From positions 400,207 to 464,206 of the forward strand of contig JBNJFY010000004.1 of NCBI GenBank assembly GCA_051747265.1: DNA of 64,000 nucleotides, read 5' to 3'. Positions 48,075 to 56,184 of this stretch are shown here, one piece after another. The stretch is from JBNJFY01 sp051747265 (GTDB lineage Bacteria > Bacteroidota > Rhodothermia > Balneolales > Balneolaceae). Numbering within the stretch: the stretch's first letter is position 1; each line of letters starts with the position of its first letter. The translations under genes and the position numbers were made by a program. The notes below the pieces were generated by a model, which made no database searches, was not told where the DNA came from, and saw only the letters and a list, made by a program, of their open reading frames with translations.

Positions 48075-48288
48075 TTTGCTTCTACAAATTCTAAAATTGA
48101 TAAAACTATACCAATCATGAACAGAATGTAACCAAGTGGTTTAAGCCATTTCAATTTATCAGCTTCACTTGGTACAGATTCGCCACTTTCTATGTTACTC
48201 AGAATAATTTTTGGGAGTACATATGCCATTGCTATACCGGCAATGAAAAAAAATATTTATCTAATATCGCACCGATTAACTGTAACAT
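48011..48288 (-). pseudogene. Small membrane-protein cassette gene with a frameshift in an 8-T run
   Basis: The open frame 48011-48229 encodes a two-helix membrane peptide (IAMAYVLPKIIL; LGYILFMIGIVLSILEFVEA). A second frame begins at ATG 48288, 23 bp after the R' box, with MLQLIGAILDKY, and would join it smoothly through FFFIAGIAMAYV if one base were shifted. The shift point is an 8-T run on the coding strand (48246-48253). This could be a mutation, a sequencing error or slippage. The last residues run into the composite junction. Confidence 0.5.
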
Positions 48289-48310
48289 TGGAATAAAAAT
48301 TTTTATAGCA

Positions 48311-48443
48311 GTATAACGGGTTTGCGCATAACTGGCACAGGGGTTAAAAGTTTTAACGTCGACATCACTACACTACATACTGGGAACCCAAAATGCCAAA
48401 ACCATCCGTTCGCCCCTGTGTCCGCGTTGATGCGCGGGATCTC
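48311..48443 (-). other. Integron attC site (degenerate R'')
   Basis: R' box GTATAAC (48311-48317) is intact. The arms GCGCAT/AAC/..CACAGGGG and the complementary GCGCATCAACGCGGACACA pair with the usual extra bases on the high-coordinate arm. The R'' position reads GGATCTC instead of GTTRRRY. Confidence 0.7.
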
Positions 48444-48476
48444 TCCATCAGTTGTGGGGGGACACACGCGCTTAAT

Positions 48477-48995
48477 TTAGGCAGTGACGAACTTAATTAA
48501 CTCCTGATAGGTTAACGCCCCGGCATACCTCTTTAATTCCTTATTGTTTTTGATAAGCAGTAATGTGGGCAATCCCTTAACGTTGTATTTCTCGGCCACT
48601 TCTTTATGCTTGACAGTATCAATTTTAGCAATGGTACAATCAATATCATCCGATTCCGCTAACTTTTTTAAAGGTTTATTCATCATAATGCAAGGTCCGC
48701 ACCATTCCGCCCAAAAGTCCAGAAGTATCAACTCTTGACTCTGCAAAATGTGCTCTAGTCCTTGGGCATCAACTTCATTGACCGCATGTTCCAGAACATG
48801 GTTTGGGGATTGGCTTTTTCCACGGGTAATGAATCGTTTCAACACAGCAAAGGGCCAACGAATAATGGCAAAAAAATTACTGGCCATGAGCATGAAAAAC
48901 AGAAAAAGATAACCTGCAGCTCGTAACAGAAGCAGATGATTCTTCGATTTGTTATTGGTTAACCATTCTTCAAGTTGATTTAGCTGAGTGAGCAT
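48477..48995 (-). CDS. Membrane-anchored thioredoxin (cassette gene)
   Basis: The product has 172 residues. An N-terminal membrane helix (about 22-47, LLLLRAAGYLFLFFMLMASNFF) is followed by a thioredoxin domain with the active site WAEWCGPCIM and cis-Pro in GLPTLLLI. The domain should act as a dithiol oxidoreductase; which side of the membrane it faces is not clear. It starts 24 bp after the R' box at 49019. This is a complete, recognisable cargo enzyme in an array of mostly unknown genes. Confidence 0.85.
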   Translation of the reverse strand: MLTQLNQLEEWLTNNKSKNHLLLLRAAGYLFLFFMLMASNFFAIIRWPFAVLKRFITRGKSQSPNHVLEHAVNEVDAQGLEHILQSQELILLDFWAEWCGPCIMMNKPLKKLAESDDIDCTIAKIDTVKHKEVAEKYNVKGLPTLLLIKNNKELKRYAGALTYQELIKFVTA

Positions 48996-49018
48996 GAATG
49001 TTGATTTATGTTGAGTAT

Positions 49019-49151
49019 GTATAACGGACTTGCGCTTAAACAGCGTAGGATTACAGCCAAAGAGATCATTAACGCAGAGGGTAGGAGTTGCCGGGGAAAA
49101 ATTTCAATAGGGCGAGCAGCTCCTACGACCGATTTGAAGCGATGGACATAC
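49019..49151 (-). other. Integron attC site (degenerate R'')
   Basis: R' box GTATAAC (49019-49025), left arm GCGCTTAAACAGCGTAGG. The right arm CCTACGACCGATTTGAAGCG pairs with it, leaving extra bases at the standard places. The R'' box reads GACATAC (49145-49151) instead of GTTATAC, so recombination here may be impaired. Confidence 0.75.
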
Positions 49152-49191
49152 TGCAACACTTATAGATTGAATTCTGAAATAAATTATGTGC

Positions 49192-50211
49192 TCAATGATG
49201 ATGTGTTCGCCTGCCATAAGTAATACCTTCAGGCGAATTGACAGAAAAACGGTCCCGATAGGTTGTTGGTGTCAAACCTGTATAACGCTTGAAAAGTTTG
49301 CGAAAGAAATTCAAATCTTCATACCCAACTTTTCGACACACCTCCCGGACTGTTTTTAGATCATTTTCAAGTAGATGTCTGGCTGCGTTAATACGCAATC
49401 GTTGTACATAGTTAATAGGGGTTTCACCGGTTGCCGCTTTAAAGCGACGCATAAAATTGCGTTGACTCATACAGGCACGATCAGCTAAATCAGCTACCTT
49501 TATATTCTTGGAGTAGTTCTTGAACAACCATACCTGCAGATTGCGAATTTCTTCATCTTCATGATTAATCTGCGGGGTTTCTGCGGTATAACCGGCTTGC
49601 CAAACACGGGGAGTTCGTACGAGTAAAGCTTTTGCCGTCTGCATCGCAATCTGATGCCCACAATATTTTTCTACTATATACAGACATAAATCTACCCCGC
49701 TGTAAACTCCGCCGCTACAGAAAACGCGTTCTGATTCTGTAACATAACGTTCAGGTTGCCAATCCACCTTCGGATAACGCTTTCTGCAATCATCCACCAG
49801 TGCCCAGTGCGTGGTAGCCGGTCGTCCATCCAAAAGCTTCGCTTCGGCAAGTTGAACAACGCCCGAACACACACCGGCTATCGCTGTACCATCCTCATAG
49901 GCTTCGCGAAGTAAGGGAGGAAGTTTAGCATTCCGTTCGCATTCAATGTCAAGATCGCCACCACCTGCAGCAATAACCATCAAGTCGGCGGAGTCTATTT
50001 CGTCTATAGAGTAATCGGGTTCCAATTGCAGGGTTGACAGAGTTTGGACGCTTTCTCCACTTAGGGAAGCCGTTCGAACATTAAACTTTCGTTCTCCCTC
50101 TTTGCCCTGTAATACTTCATATAGATAACCTGCACTGCTCAGTATTTCTACCGGAGTAACTGCTGTTGAAGGTGTTCCGCCTTCAAGAAATATTACAACA
50201 ACATTAAGCAT
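49192..50211 (-). CDS. GlxA-type AraC-family transcription regulator
   Basis: About 339 residues. The N-terminal DJ-1/PfpI-like domain (VVVIFLEGGTP, GVCSGVVQLAEA) is followed by a two-helix-turn-helix AraC domain (VADLADRACMSQRNFMRRFKA; VREVCRKVGYEDLNFFRKLF). Such regulators sense small molecules and activate adjacent genes. ATG 50211 is preferred over GTG 50232. It is divergent from the DUF4242 gene and no attC left arm is seen upstream, so this pair may not be a normal cassette. Confidence 0.85.
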   Translation of the reverse strand: MLNVVVIFLEGGTPSTAVTPVEILSSAGYLYEVLQGKEGERKFNVRTASLSGESVQTLSTLQLEPDYSIDEIDSADLMVIAAGGGDLDIECERNAKLPPLLREAYEDGTAIAGVCSGVVQLAEAKLLDGRPATTHWALVDDCRKRYPKVDWQPERYVTESERVFCSGGVYSGVDLCLYIVEKYCGHQIAMQTAKALLVRTPRVWQAGYTAETPQINHEDEEIRNLQVWLFKNYSKNIKVADLADRACMSQRNFMRRFKAATGETPINYVQRLRINAARHLLENDLKTVREVCRKVGYEDLNFFRKLFKRYTGLTPTTYRDRFSVNSPEGITYGRRTHHH

Positions 50212-50342
50212 ATAGTCAGATGGCAATATCACCCATTTATTATGTCAGCTCAGCCTCTTTTTTAAACTAATGTATATAATCATGTTAGTTATCCGAGAAG
50301 GAATCATCAAACGGAAAATAAAATAGATAATGAGGTAATATC

Positions 50343-50618
50343 ATGCCTAAATATGTAATTAAACGTCGCATTCCAGGAATAGGGAACATGTCTGAAGAAG
50401 AACAGCAAAAGGTAGCTAAAGATTCAAACCAGGTATTGAATGAACTCGGTCCCGATATACAATGGCAGCACAGTTATGTTAGAGAGAATGGAACACACTG
50501 TGTCTATATTGCCAAAAATGAAGATATCATTCACGAACATGCAAAAATAAGCGGAGCATCGATACTTGAAATCACGGAGGTAAAAACTATGATTGATCCG
50601 ACTACCGAAGAAAGCTAG
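50343..50618 (+). CDS. DUF4242-family small protein
   Basis: This 91-residue protein begins MPKYVIKRRIPGIGNMS and contains WQHSYV, CVYIAKNEDIIHEHAK and a C-terminal MIDPT, the pattern of DUF4242 (ferredoxin-like fold; one studied member binds nickel). It lies 131 bp from the divergent AraC-type regulator, which may control it. A TATAAT-like stretch lies in the gap near 50275. Cytoplasmic; function unknown. Confidence 0.72.
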   Translation: MPKYVIKRRIPGIGNMSEEEQQKVAKDSNQVLNELGPDIQWQHSYVRENGTHCVYIAKNEDIIHEHAKISGASILEITEVKTMIDPTTEES

Positions 50619-51096
50619 GTTATTGCCATTATGGATGAGCAAAGCGAACCGATACGCCGATTCATTATCACCCGAACGCAATCGGCACTCGCGACGACAG
50701 TGACGGGGAATTGCCTAAGCCCCATCCAACGGTCATACCGAACGCAGCGGAGTGGAATGCGGAAATCTCACCAACTAGGTTCCTGCTGACTGCACATCAG
50801 GAGATCACCGCGGACGTTCAACTGGCGTTGAAGTCCTCGTGATGACAATGGGGGAGTTGCTTTTAATCCCGATCCAGATGTCATTCCCTCGAATTAGTCG
50901 GGGTAGCGGAGCGGAGTGTAGGAATCTCCAAGTGTTACTTTAGGCAAAATAGGTAGCTAGCAATGCCCCGAGCAATCGGGACAATGCCTGTAGTACAACC
51001 CCATGAGGAGGGGATCAATCACGATTCGGAAAAACCTTATTTTTGCCCTGGGATAGGTATGGGCGCTTGATATTGGAGGCCATAAATAGGTTAGGT
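50619..51096 (-). repeat. Repeat-rich junction ending in an R'' box
   Basis: This gene-free stretch shares long blocks with 55861-56137: 'gaagtcctcgtgatgacaat', 'cagatgtcattcc', 'ccccgagcaatcgggacaat' and 'ccccatgaggaggggatcaa'. It ends 'ttgatattggaggccataaatag' and R'' box GTTAGGT (51090-51096), which overlaps the vapC stop. No attC left arm is found, so the junction is incomplete. Confidence 0.6.
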
Positions 51097-51525
51097 GTTT
51101 GTAGTGTATTTCCAGGGGTTGATCAGTTCTACACCTGAAGCCTTCATATCTTTTGTATTTCTAGTCACTACAGCAAAATCATGGACTAAAGCTGTTGCTG
51201 CAATTAACGCATCGATGGCTGGAAGTGGTGTTCCCATTTTTTCTGCCTTGGCTAAGACTTTTCCCCATTGATTTACCTCAGTTAAGCTTATATCTAAAGC
51301 GCGGTTTTTAAATCGATGCAGCAAATCTTCGTTTATCCAGTGTTTCAGCTTACGTTTTCTCTTGGAAGAAGGCAATTTTTCAATTCCTTTTCGCAGTTCT
51401 CCAAACGTAATAACACTTAGGTATAGATCAAGTTCATTATGATCTGAGAACCATTGAATGACATTTTCATCAGGGGTTGGTTTTGCTAATTCAGAAATAC
51501 AACACGTATCAATCAAATAGCTCAT
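51091..51525 (-). CDS. VapC-type PIN-domain toxin (cassette gene)
   Basis: The product has 144 residues. PIN-domain acidic residues are in YLIDTCCISEL, SVITFGELRKG and PAIDALIAATA, and the end is VVTRNTKDM. VapC toxins are Mg-dependent RNases acting on tRNA or rRNA. It overlaps its Phd/YefM-type antitoxin gene by 4 bp (ATGA). The stop codon lies in the R'' box of the following junction, as in typical cassettes. Confidence 0.88.
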   Translation of the reverse strand: MSYLIDTCCISELAKPTPDENVIQWFSDHNELDLYLSVITFGELRKGIEKLPSSKRKRKLKHWINEDLLHRFKNRALDISLTEVNQWGKVLAKAEKMGTPLPAIDALIAATALVHDFAVVTRNTKDMKASGVELINPWKYTTNT

Positions 51526-51776
51526 AAAGAAATATCTCGGGCAGGGGATTTATCTCGCTCTAGGTCCAGTTCAACAGAAGCAAGGGGAGATTGTTGAAAG
51601 AAATCAACTAGGCTTGTCTTGGGTCGGTCCATTTTTTTATAGTCTTCCACTGAAATTACAACAACGCTGTCTTTCCCGTGCTTGGTCACAGTTTGAGGAC
51701 CTTCTTCCGTTGCTTTTCGAACAACTTCGCTAAATTTATTTTTGGCTTCCTGGAGTTGCCACTTTGTAAGCTTCAT
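51522..51776 (-). CDS. Phd/YefM-type antitoxin
   Basis: This 84-residue protein has the Phd/YefM DNA-binding N-terminus (WQLQEAKNKFSEVVRKA, VTKHGKDSVVVISVEDY) and a short C-terminal toxin-binding tail. It neutralises the PIN toxin encoded next to it and probably represses the pair. It lies about 100 bp after the R' box at 51876, leaving room for its own promoter. Confidence 0.85.
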   Translation of the reverse strand: MKLTKWQLQEAKNKFSEVVRKATEEGPQTVTKHGKDSVVVISVEDYKKMDRPKTSLVDFFQQSPLASVELDLERDKSPARDISL

Positions 51777-51875
51777 AAGTACCTCCCATTTTTATGTCTA
51801 GTCTGTCTAGATATTACATAATAATAACTAAACCAAGAAAGAATTATTTTGTAAAAGATGGGAAACTGGGCAAAC

Positions 51876-52342
51876 GCCTAACGGCCTTGCGCTTAAACGT
51901 CGTAGGATACCGGCAACCAGTTAATTATTAGCAGGGTAGCGGTTACCCAAGAAAAATGCTAATCAGGCAACCAGCCCCCACACCGTGTCCACCAAAAATG
52001 AAATGCAGTTGGTCCGATTGCAGCCATTTTCGCTTACCCCACATCATAAAATCATTTTAAGAAAGAAATAGATCCACCGATCCCGAGGGGACCAAACCCG
52101 AATAGCCCACCAAGGCGTTAGAAATCCGACCCTGAAAGGGTCGAACCAGAATTGGATGCATCGAAAAATAGGTAAAAAGTGAGCGGACGTTTGCGCTATG
52201 TTGAGGGGCAGCATGTCCTGGGATGACGGGACGATAGGTTGGTAATAAAGAATATATGGAGGCGAGAAGAAAAGTGACTTGGGTGAGGACGAACTATTTG
52301 ACAATGAACTTTTCAAAAAGGGGTAGGCCACTTTTGTTTACG
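51876..52342 (-). other. Composite attC-like junction (467 bp)
   Basis: R' box GCCTAAC (51876-51882) with left arm GCGCTTAAACGTCGTAGG and the normal loop is followed by the module 'gtgtccaccaaaaatgaaat' and its palindromes (ATCCCGAGGGGA, GACCCTGAAAGGGTC). The right end is unlike the other composites ('ggtaggccacttttGTTTACG') but ends in a GTTTACG box overlapping the next stop codon. It fills the gene-free gap 51777-52337. Confidence 0.55.
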
Positions 52343-52739
52343 TGACAAACTCCTTTGGACTAATAGCAATGTCGGGAAATTCGCGAGCTATTTTTTTATC
52401 AAATGTGACCAGCTTTACATCTAAATCATTTGCCAATGCCACAAACTCACAATCATAGGCTGAGCAGGATGAATCCGAAACAAGACTCATAACTTGTGTT
52501 GAATTTACTTCAAACTCGTTGGCATCCATGAGTTGTTCAGCTTCTTCTATTGTTTGCAAGACAACCGAAAATTCTAAAATATCCTTTCGAAGGTATATCG
52601 ATAATACATTTCTGAATTTGGATCGCCAGAGAAGAGGGGCAACCCAATCATCATCTTGCTTAAGCACTTTATAAACCCACTCGTCCATATCATTCGGTAC
52701 CCACATGCTGGCAATGACATTCGTATCAACAACAATCAT
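52338..52739 (-). CDS. PIN-domain toxin (cassette gene)
   Basis: The product has 133 residues, with PIN-domain acidic motifs IVVDTNVIASMW, a mid-helix Glu and SAYDCEFVALA, then VKLVTFDKKI. It is a probable VapC-like RNase toxin. It overlaps the ribbon-helix-helix antitoxin gene by 4 bp. This is the second toxin pair in the array and is unrelated in sequence to the first. Confidence 0.86.
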   Translation of the reverse strand: MIVVDTNVIASMWVPNDMDEWVYKVLKQDDDWVAPLLWRSKFRNVLSIYLRKDILEFSVVLQTIEEAEQLMDANEFEVNSTQVMSLVSDSSCSAYDCEFVALANDLDVKLVTFDKKIAREFPDIAISPKEFVT

Positions 52740-52978
52740 GGACGCCCCTGATCAATCACTTTTTGAATTTCATCCATAGAAAGGCTGCCTTTTGCTTTCT
52801 GTTTAAGTTTTTTAGCACGAGAAATTACTTGATCAGGATCTCGTCGATTGCTTTGAACTAACTTTTTCAGATAGACAATCACTTCACTGTTGATGCTTCG
52901 ATGATGTAGGTCTGCCTGTTTCTTTAATTTGGCATAGACGTCGTCGGGTATATCTCGAATGGTGATATTGGTGGGCAT
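52736..52978 (-). CDS. Ribbon-helix-helix antitoxin (FitA/VapB-like)
   Basis: This 80-residue protein has a ribbon-helix-helix N-terminus (NITIRDIPDDVYAKLKKQADLHHRSINSEVIVYLKKL), the FitA-like pattern, and a Lys-rich tail. It is expected to bind the PIN toxin and the shared promoter. The region between its start and the repeat at 53049 is 70 bp. Confidence 0.85.
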   Translation of the reverse strand: MPTNITIRDIPDDVYAKLKKQADLHHRSINSEVIVYLKKLVQSNRRDPDQVISRAKKLKQKAKGSLSMDEIQKVIDQGRP

Positions 52979-53048
52979 AGCACTTGAATTTAATTTGGTT
53001 TTAAAATGAAACTAATTTGAAGGGATGATTATTGCAAGAAAAGCGGTA

Positions 53049-53370
53049 TTTAGACCGGGTTTGCGCTTAAACGCAAAGCCTTATCGGCAACGAGTTGCAG
53101 GGTAGGAGTTACCACAGAAAGATGCCAATGGGCAACCAGCTTCTACACCGTGCCCACCAAAAATGAAATGCAGTTGGTCCGATTGCAGCCATTTTCGCTT
53201 ACCCCACATTATAAAATCACATCAAGTAAATAATAGATCCACCGATCCCGAGGGGACCAAATCCGAATAGCCCGCCAGGGCGTTACCAACGCGACCCTGA
53301 AGGGGTCGAACCAAAACGAGCAGGAAAATAAATTGGATTAGCACCAGCGGACACTAGCCACATTTGGGAT
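53049..53370 (-). repeat. Decayed composite junction
   Basis: It lies in the gene-free stretch 52979-53534. The R' region reads TTTAGAC (53049-53055) and the left arm GCGCTTAAACGCAAAGCC has lost most of its pairing potential. The 'gtgcccaccaaaaatgaaat' module with palindromes follows. No clear R'' box is seen before 53535. Probably an inactive junction. Confidence 0.5.
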
Positions 53371-53534
53371 GCGTATATTCAAGTTTAGAGTAGGTGAAAA
53401 CCTTCGTAATCTTGAAGGCAAACGATATAAAGAAGGTAGTTAGAATAGCTTTTGGAGTGTTAGAATCAATTTGGTACTTGTGGTAACCTGTTATATCGTA
53501 GAGTCAAATTCATTTAACATAAACACGGCTTAAC

Positions 53535-54092
53535 ATGAAGACCCAATATTTTACCGCTACCAGTATTGATGGATATATTGCAGATGAGGATCATTCCCTG
53601 GATTGGTTGTTTCAGTTTCAGCAGATGGACAGTATGCAGGAAGAAACTCGTCAGTTTATGGAACAGATAGGGGCGGCCGCGATGGGCGCCTCCACTTACC
53701 AATGGCTGATTGAGCATGAAGATTTACTGGCGTATCCCGAGAAATGGCCATACGATTTTCCGGTCTGGGTATTTAGTAATCGTTCACTGCCCACCGTTAA
53801 CGGAGTCGATCTTACTTTTGCACGTGGTGATATAATCCCGCCTCATGCCCAAATGGTCAAAGCCGCCAAGGGTAAAAATATCTGGTTGATCGGAGGAGGA
53901 GAACTGGTGGGTCAGTTCCACGATAAGGGCTTGCTAGATGAGATCATACTGAGTGTGGCTCCGGTGATGTTGGGTTCCGGTGCGCCGCTGTTGCCCCGCG
54001 ATATTACCGCGCCACCCCTGGAACTGATGGAAGCAAAAACCCATGGCGATACTTATGTTACGCTGCGATATGCGGTGCAGAATATGGTATAG
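53535..54092 (+). CDS. Dihydrofolate reductase-like (RibD C-terminal) protein
   Basis: The product has 185 residues. The start FTATSIDGYIADEDHSLDWL, the AMGASTYQWL segment, the PVWVFSNRSLP strand and GKNIWLIGGGELVGQF match the RibD C-terminal/DHFR-like family. Members are NADPH-linked reductases of unsettled substrate. It is convergent with the EVE-domain gene (1-bp gap) and opposite to the array polarity. No attC separates it from the next genes. Confidence 0.84.
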   Translation: MKTQYFTATSIDGYIADEDHSLDWLFQFQQMDSMQEETRQFMEQIGAAAMGASTYQWLIEHEDLLAYPEKWPYDFPVWVFSNRSLPTVNGVDLTFARGDIIPPHAQMVKAAKGKNIWLIGGGELVGQFHDKGLLDEIILSVAPVMLGSGAPLLPRDITAPPLELMEAKTHGDTYVTLRYAVQNMV

Positions 54093-54509
54093 TCAGATTT
54101 CTTCCATTTTATCGGCAATCCGTTGAAAATCGTGGGCGTCAAGTTCCAGGAAACCGCGACGTAGTTTATAGCCCCAGTTCTTGTTATCTCCGGCAAAGTG
54201 AAGTTCGGAGAGCAGATCATGGATTGCTACTTCTGTACAGGGGGAGAAAGCGACATCCCTTCGCGTAGGTTGAAAATCAGCAGTTTGATCCACCACATAG
54301 GGAGAGCCGTCTTTTACGGTTCCCATAGCGGTAAATTTTTGATACGGAGTTGAATCACCGAAATGCTCTTTCGAGGAGTAAAATACGATGCCGTCGCCGG
54401 GGGATAGCTTTTTCATGGGCCAAGCTTTGCCATGGCAAGCCTGACAAAATCCTCCTTCCACAGCTGCTTCGACATGATCTTTGGATGCTACAATGAGCCA
54501 GTATTTCAT
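54093..54509 (-). CDS. EVE-domain protein (UPF0310 type)
   Basis: The product has 138 residues. The start MKYWLIVASKDHV, then GFCQACHGKAWPMKKLSPGDGI and FYSSKEH, matches the EVE/PUA-like UPF0310 family, thought to bind modified bases in nucleic acid. ATG 54509 is chosen; the longer frame adds unrelated residues. It is the second gene of a two-gene unit behind the monooxygenase (4-bp gap), controlled from the MarR-type operator region. Confidence 0.8.
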   Translation of the reverse strand: MKYWLIVASKDHVEAAVEGGFCQACHGKAWPMKKLSPGDGIVFYSSKEHFGDSTPYQKFTAMGTVKDGSPYVVDQTADFQPTRRDVAFSPCTEVAIHDLLSELHFAGDNKNWGYKLRRGFLELDAHDFQRIADKMEEI

Positions 54510-54513
54510 AAGA

Positions 54514-54843
54514 TCAAGCTTTATTGGTGATAGAGTCAACGACTTGGGTTTGCATGGGATCAAAGCTATGGACCAACTGTTCCGCAGCTTTCATGAGCGG
54601 TTGGGCTTCCTCATTGTGCAGCATTTGCTGAAAATGGGCTTTGCTTTCCCACTGAGCGTAATTAATCACCTTTTGACCGTCATCACTGATGTGGATATTG
54701 GCGGATACAAACCCGGGTTGATGCCTCATGGTTTCTTGAGTGGCGTCAATCAACAACTGAACGAGTTGATCCTGTCGTCCCTCTTTGACCTTGAAAACAT
54801 TGATTAGGGTGAATAGATCTTGGGTTTCGGAGATGGTAACCAT
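54514..54843 (-). CDS. Antibiotic biosynthesis monooxygenase (ABM) domain protein
   Basis: This protein of about 109 residues has the dimeric ferredoxin-like ABM pattern (FTLINVFKVKEGRQDQLVQLL, PGFVSANIHIS, NYAQWESKAHFQQML). Such proteins degrade or modify small aromatic or quinone compounds, but some are only binding proteins. ATG 54843 is chosen. It is divergent from the MarR-type regulator gene across two operator-like palindromes, so it is probably regulated by that protein. Confidence 0.8.
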   Translation of the reverse strand: MVTISETQDLFTLINVFKVKEGRQDQLVQLLIDATQETMRHQPGFVSANIHISDDGQKVINYAQWESKAHFQQMLHNEEAQPLMKAAEQLVHSFDPMQTQVVDSITNKA

Positions 54844-54869
54844 GATTTTATATCTGTAATTCATTATTA

Positions 54870-54907
54870 TATCAGTGTGCTGATAACATAGTATCAGTAG
54901 GCTGATA
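54870..54907. promoter_or_regulatory. Two MarR-type operator palindromes
   Basis: TATCAGTGTGCTGATA (54870-54885) and TATCAGTAGGCTGATA (54892-54907) are near-identical inverted repeats with centres 22 bp apart, about two helical turns. They sit between the divergent monooxygenase and marR-like genes. Binding of the MarR-type protein to both is inferred from position and symmetry. Confidence 0.78.
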
Positions 54908-54928
54908 AAGTCAAGTTAAATATCGATT

Positions 54929-55351
54929 ATGGTAGAGCAACGTTTAGGATATATGATCAAGAGAGCTCAGCAAGCTCTACGGTCACAAATGGATCACATC
55001 TTGGATGAGATTGGGTTAACTACTCCGCAATATGCGGCTTTAAGTATATTGGAAGAGGATTCGGGTATATCCAATGCGGAATTAGCTCGGCGGTGTTTTC
55101 TGACTCCCCAAACCATGCATAAAATGGTGGGCGGAATGGAGACAAAAGGATTATTAGAACGACAGCAGCATCCGGATCATGGTAGAAAAAAGATGGTATT
55201 GCTTACTCCTAAAGGGAAGTCACTGTTAGAGCATGCCCATAATAAAGTGGCCGAAATCGAAGGCAAAATGACGGCTGAGTTATCGGATAAGGCGCTTGAG
55301 CAAACCGTTCATAGTTTACAGAAAGTGATTCACGTCCTGGACGCTTTTTGA
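54929..55351 (+). CDS. MarR-family transcription regulator
   Basis: The product has 140 residues with the MarR winged-helix pattern: IGLTTPQYAALSILEEDSGISNAELARRCFLTPQTMHKMV, then ERQQHPDHGRKKMVLLTPKG in the wing. It is likely a dimer that represses itself and the divergent monooxygenase-EVE unit until it binds a small aromatic ligand. Its 3' end overlaps a short opposite frame by about 22 bp. Confidence 0.88.
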   Translation: MVEQRLGYMIKRAQQALRSQMDHILDEIGLTTPQYAALSILEEDSGISNAELARRCFLTPQTMHKMVGGMETKGLLERQQHPDHGRKKMVLLTPKGKSLLEHAHNKVAEIEGKMTAELSDKALEQTVHSLQKVIHVLDAF

Positions 55352-55497
55352 TGCATAAACTTACTCAAAGTGGGAAAGAGTACGAGGGCAGTAATTCCAA
55401 TGCCTCCCGCCAGTCCACTCATTCCTTGGAAGAGCATGGCTATGATAAGCACGTTAAAGCTGTGGGGAACGTTTGGGGTGTTTTGTTGCTGATTCAT
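55330..55497 (-). CDS. Small membrane peptide candidate (55 residues)
   Basis: A 55-residue frame starts at ATG 55497, inside the R' region of the adjacent junction, as expected for a cassette gene. It encodes MNQQQNTPNVPH and then one or two hydrophobic segments (FNVLIIAMLFQGMSGLAGG, ITALVLFPTLSKF). It overlaps the end of the marR-like gene tail to tail. It may be a truncated membrane protein. Coding status is uncertain. Confidence 0.35.
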   Translation of the reverse strand: MNQQQNTPNVPHSFNVLIIAMLFQGMSGLAGGIGITALVLFPTLSKFMHQKASRT

Positions 55498-56137
55498 GAC
55501 GTGTTTGCGCTTAAACGGCGTAGGATTACCGGCAACCAGTTAATTATTAGCAGGGAAGCGGTTACCGGGGAAATATGCCAATGGGGCGCATGCCCTCTAC
55601 GCCGTGTCCTCCGAAAATGAAATGAGCTAGTCCCATGGAAGTCCATTTTTGGGTGCCTCACATTACAAAGCTATCACAAGAAATAAATGGGGCTACTGAT
55701 CCCGAAGGGATCAAACCCGAATAGCCCGCCAGGGCGTTAAAAACGCGACCCTGAAAGGGTCGAACCAGAAGTGGATGCACCAAACGAACAGGAAAGTAAA
55801 TATGAGCCGCACCAGCGCACGTTTGAACTATGTTAGGGTCACAAGCGGGCGCTTGCGACATTGGGCGTTGAAGTCCTCGTGATGACAATGGGGGAGCTGC
55901 TCTTAATCCCCATCCAGATGTCATTCCGAACGTAGCCCCGAACGTTTTCGGGGGAGTGTGGGAATCTCCAAGTGTTACTTTAGGCAAAATATGGAGCTCG
56001 CAATGCCCCGAGCAATCGGGACAATGCCTGTAGCACAACCCCATGAGGAGGGGATCAATCACGATTCGGAAAAACATTAAATTTTGCCCTAGGATAGGTA
56101 TGTGCCCTTGACATTGGAGGCCATATATAGGTTAGCA
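55494..56137 (-). other. Composite attC-like junction (about 640 bp)
   Basis: The left arm GCGCTTAAACGGCGTAGG is intact but the R' box is altered (CATGAC). After 'cgtgtcctccgaaaatgaaa' come palindromes ATCCCGAAGGGAT, GCCCGCCAGGGCG and GACCCTGAAAGGGTC. The block shared with 50830-51090 follows, ending 'cttgacattggaggccatatatag' and R'' box GTTAGCA (56131-56137). It fills the gene-free gap before the PIN gene. Confidence 0.6.
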
Positions 56138-56184
56138 CCACAAACTATTTGATAATGTTTTGGTATTGTATATAATACCACATT

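Noticed and set aside
52044..52331. 95-codon frame on the - strand
   Set aside because: Lies wholly within the composite junction; composition follows the palindromes.
55348..55620. 90-codon frame on the + strand after marR
   Set aside because: Most of it is translated attC arm and repeat; the same peptide (RRRITGNQLIISREAVTG type) appears at other junctions.
55658..56077. 139-codon frame on the - strand
   Set aside because: Translation of the repeat module and shared tail; no recognisable protein and no start signal.
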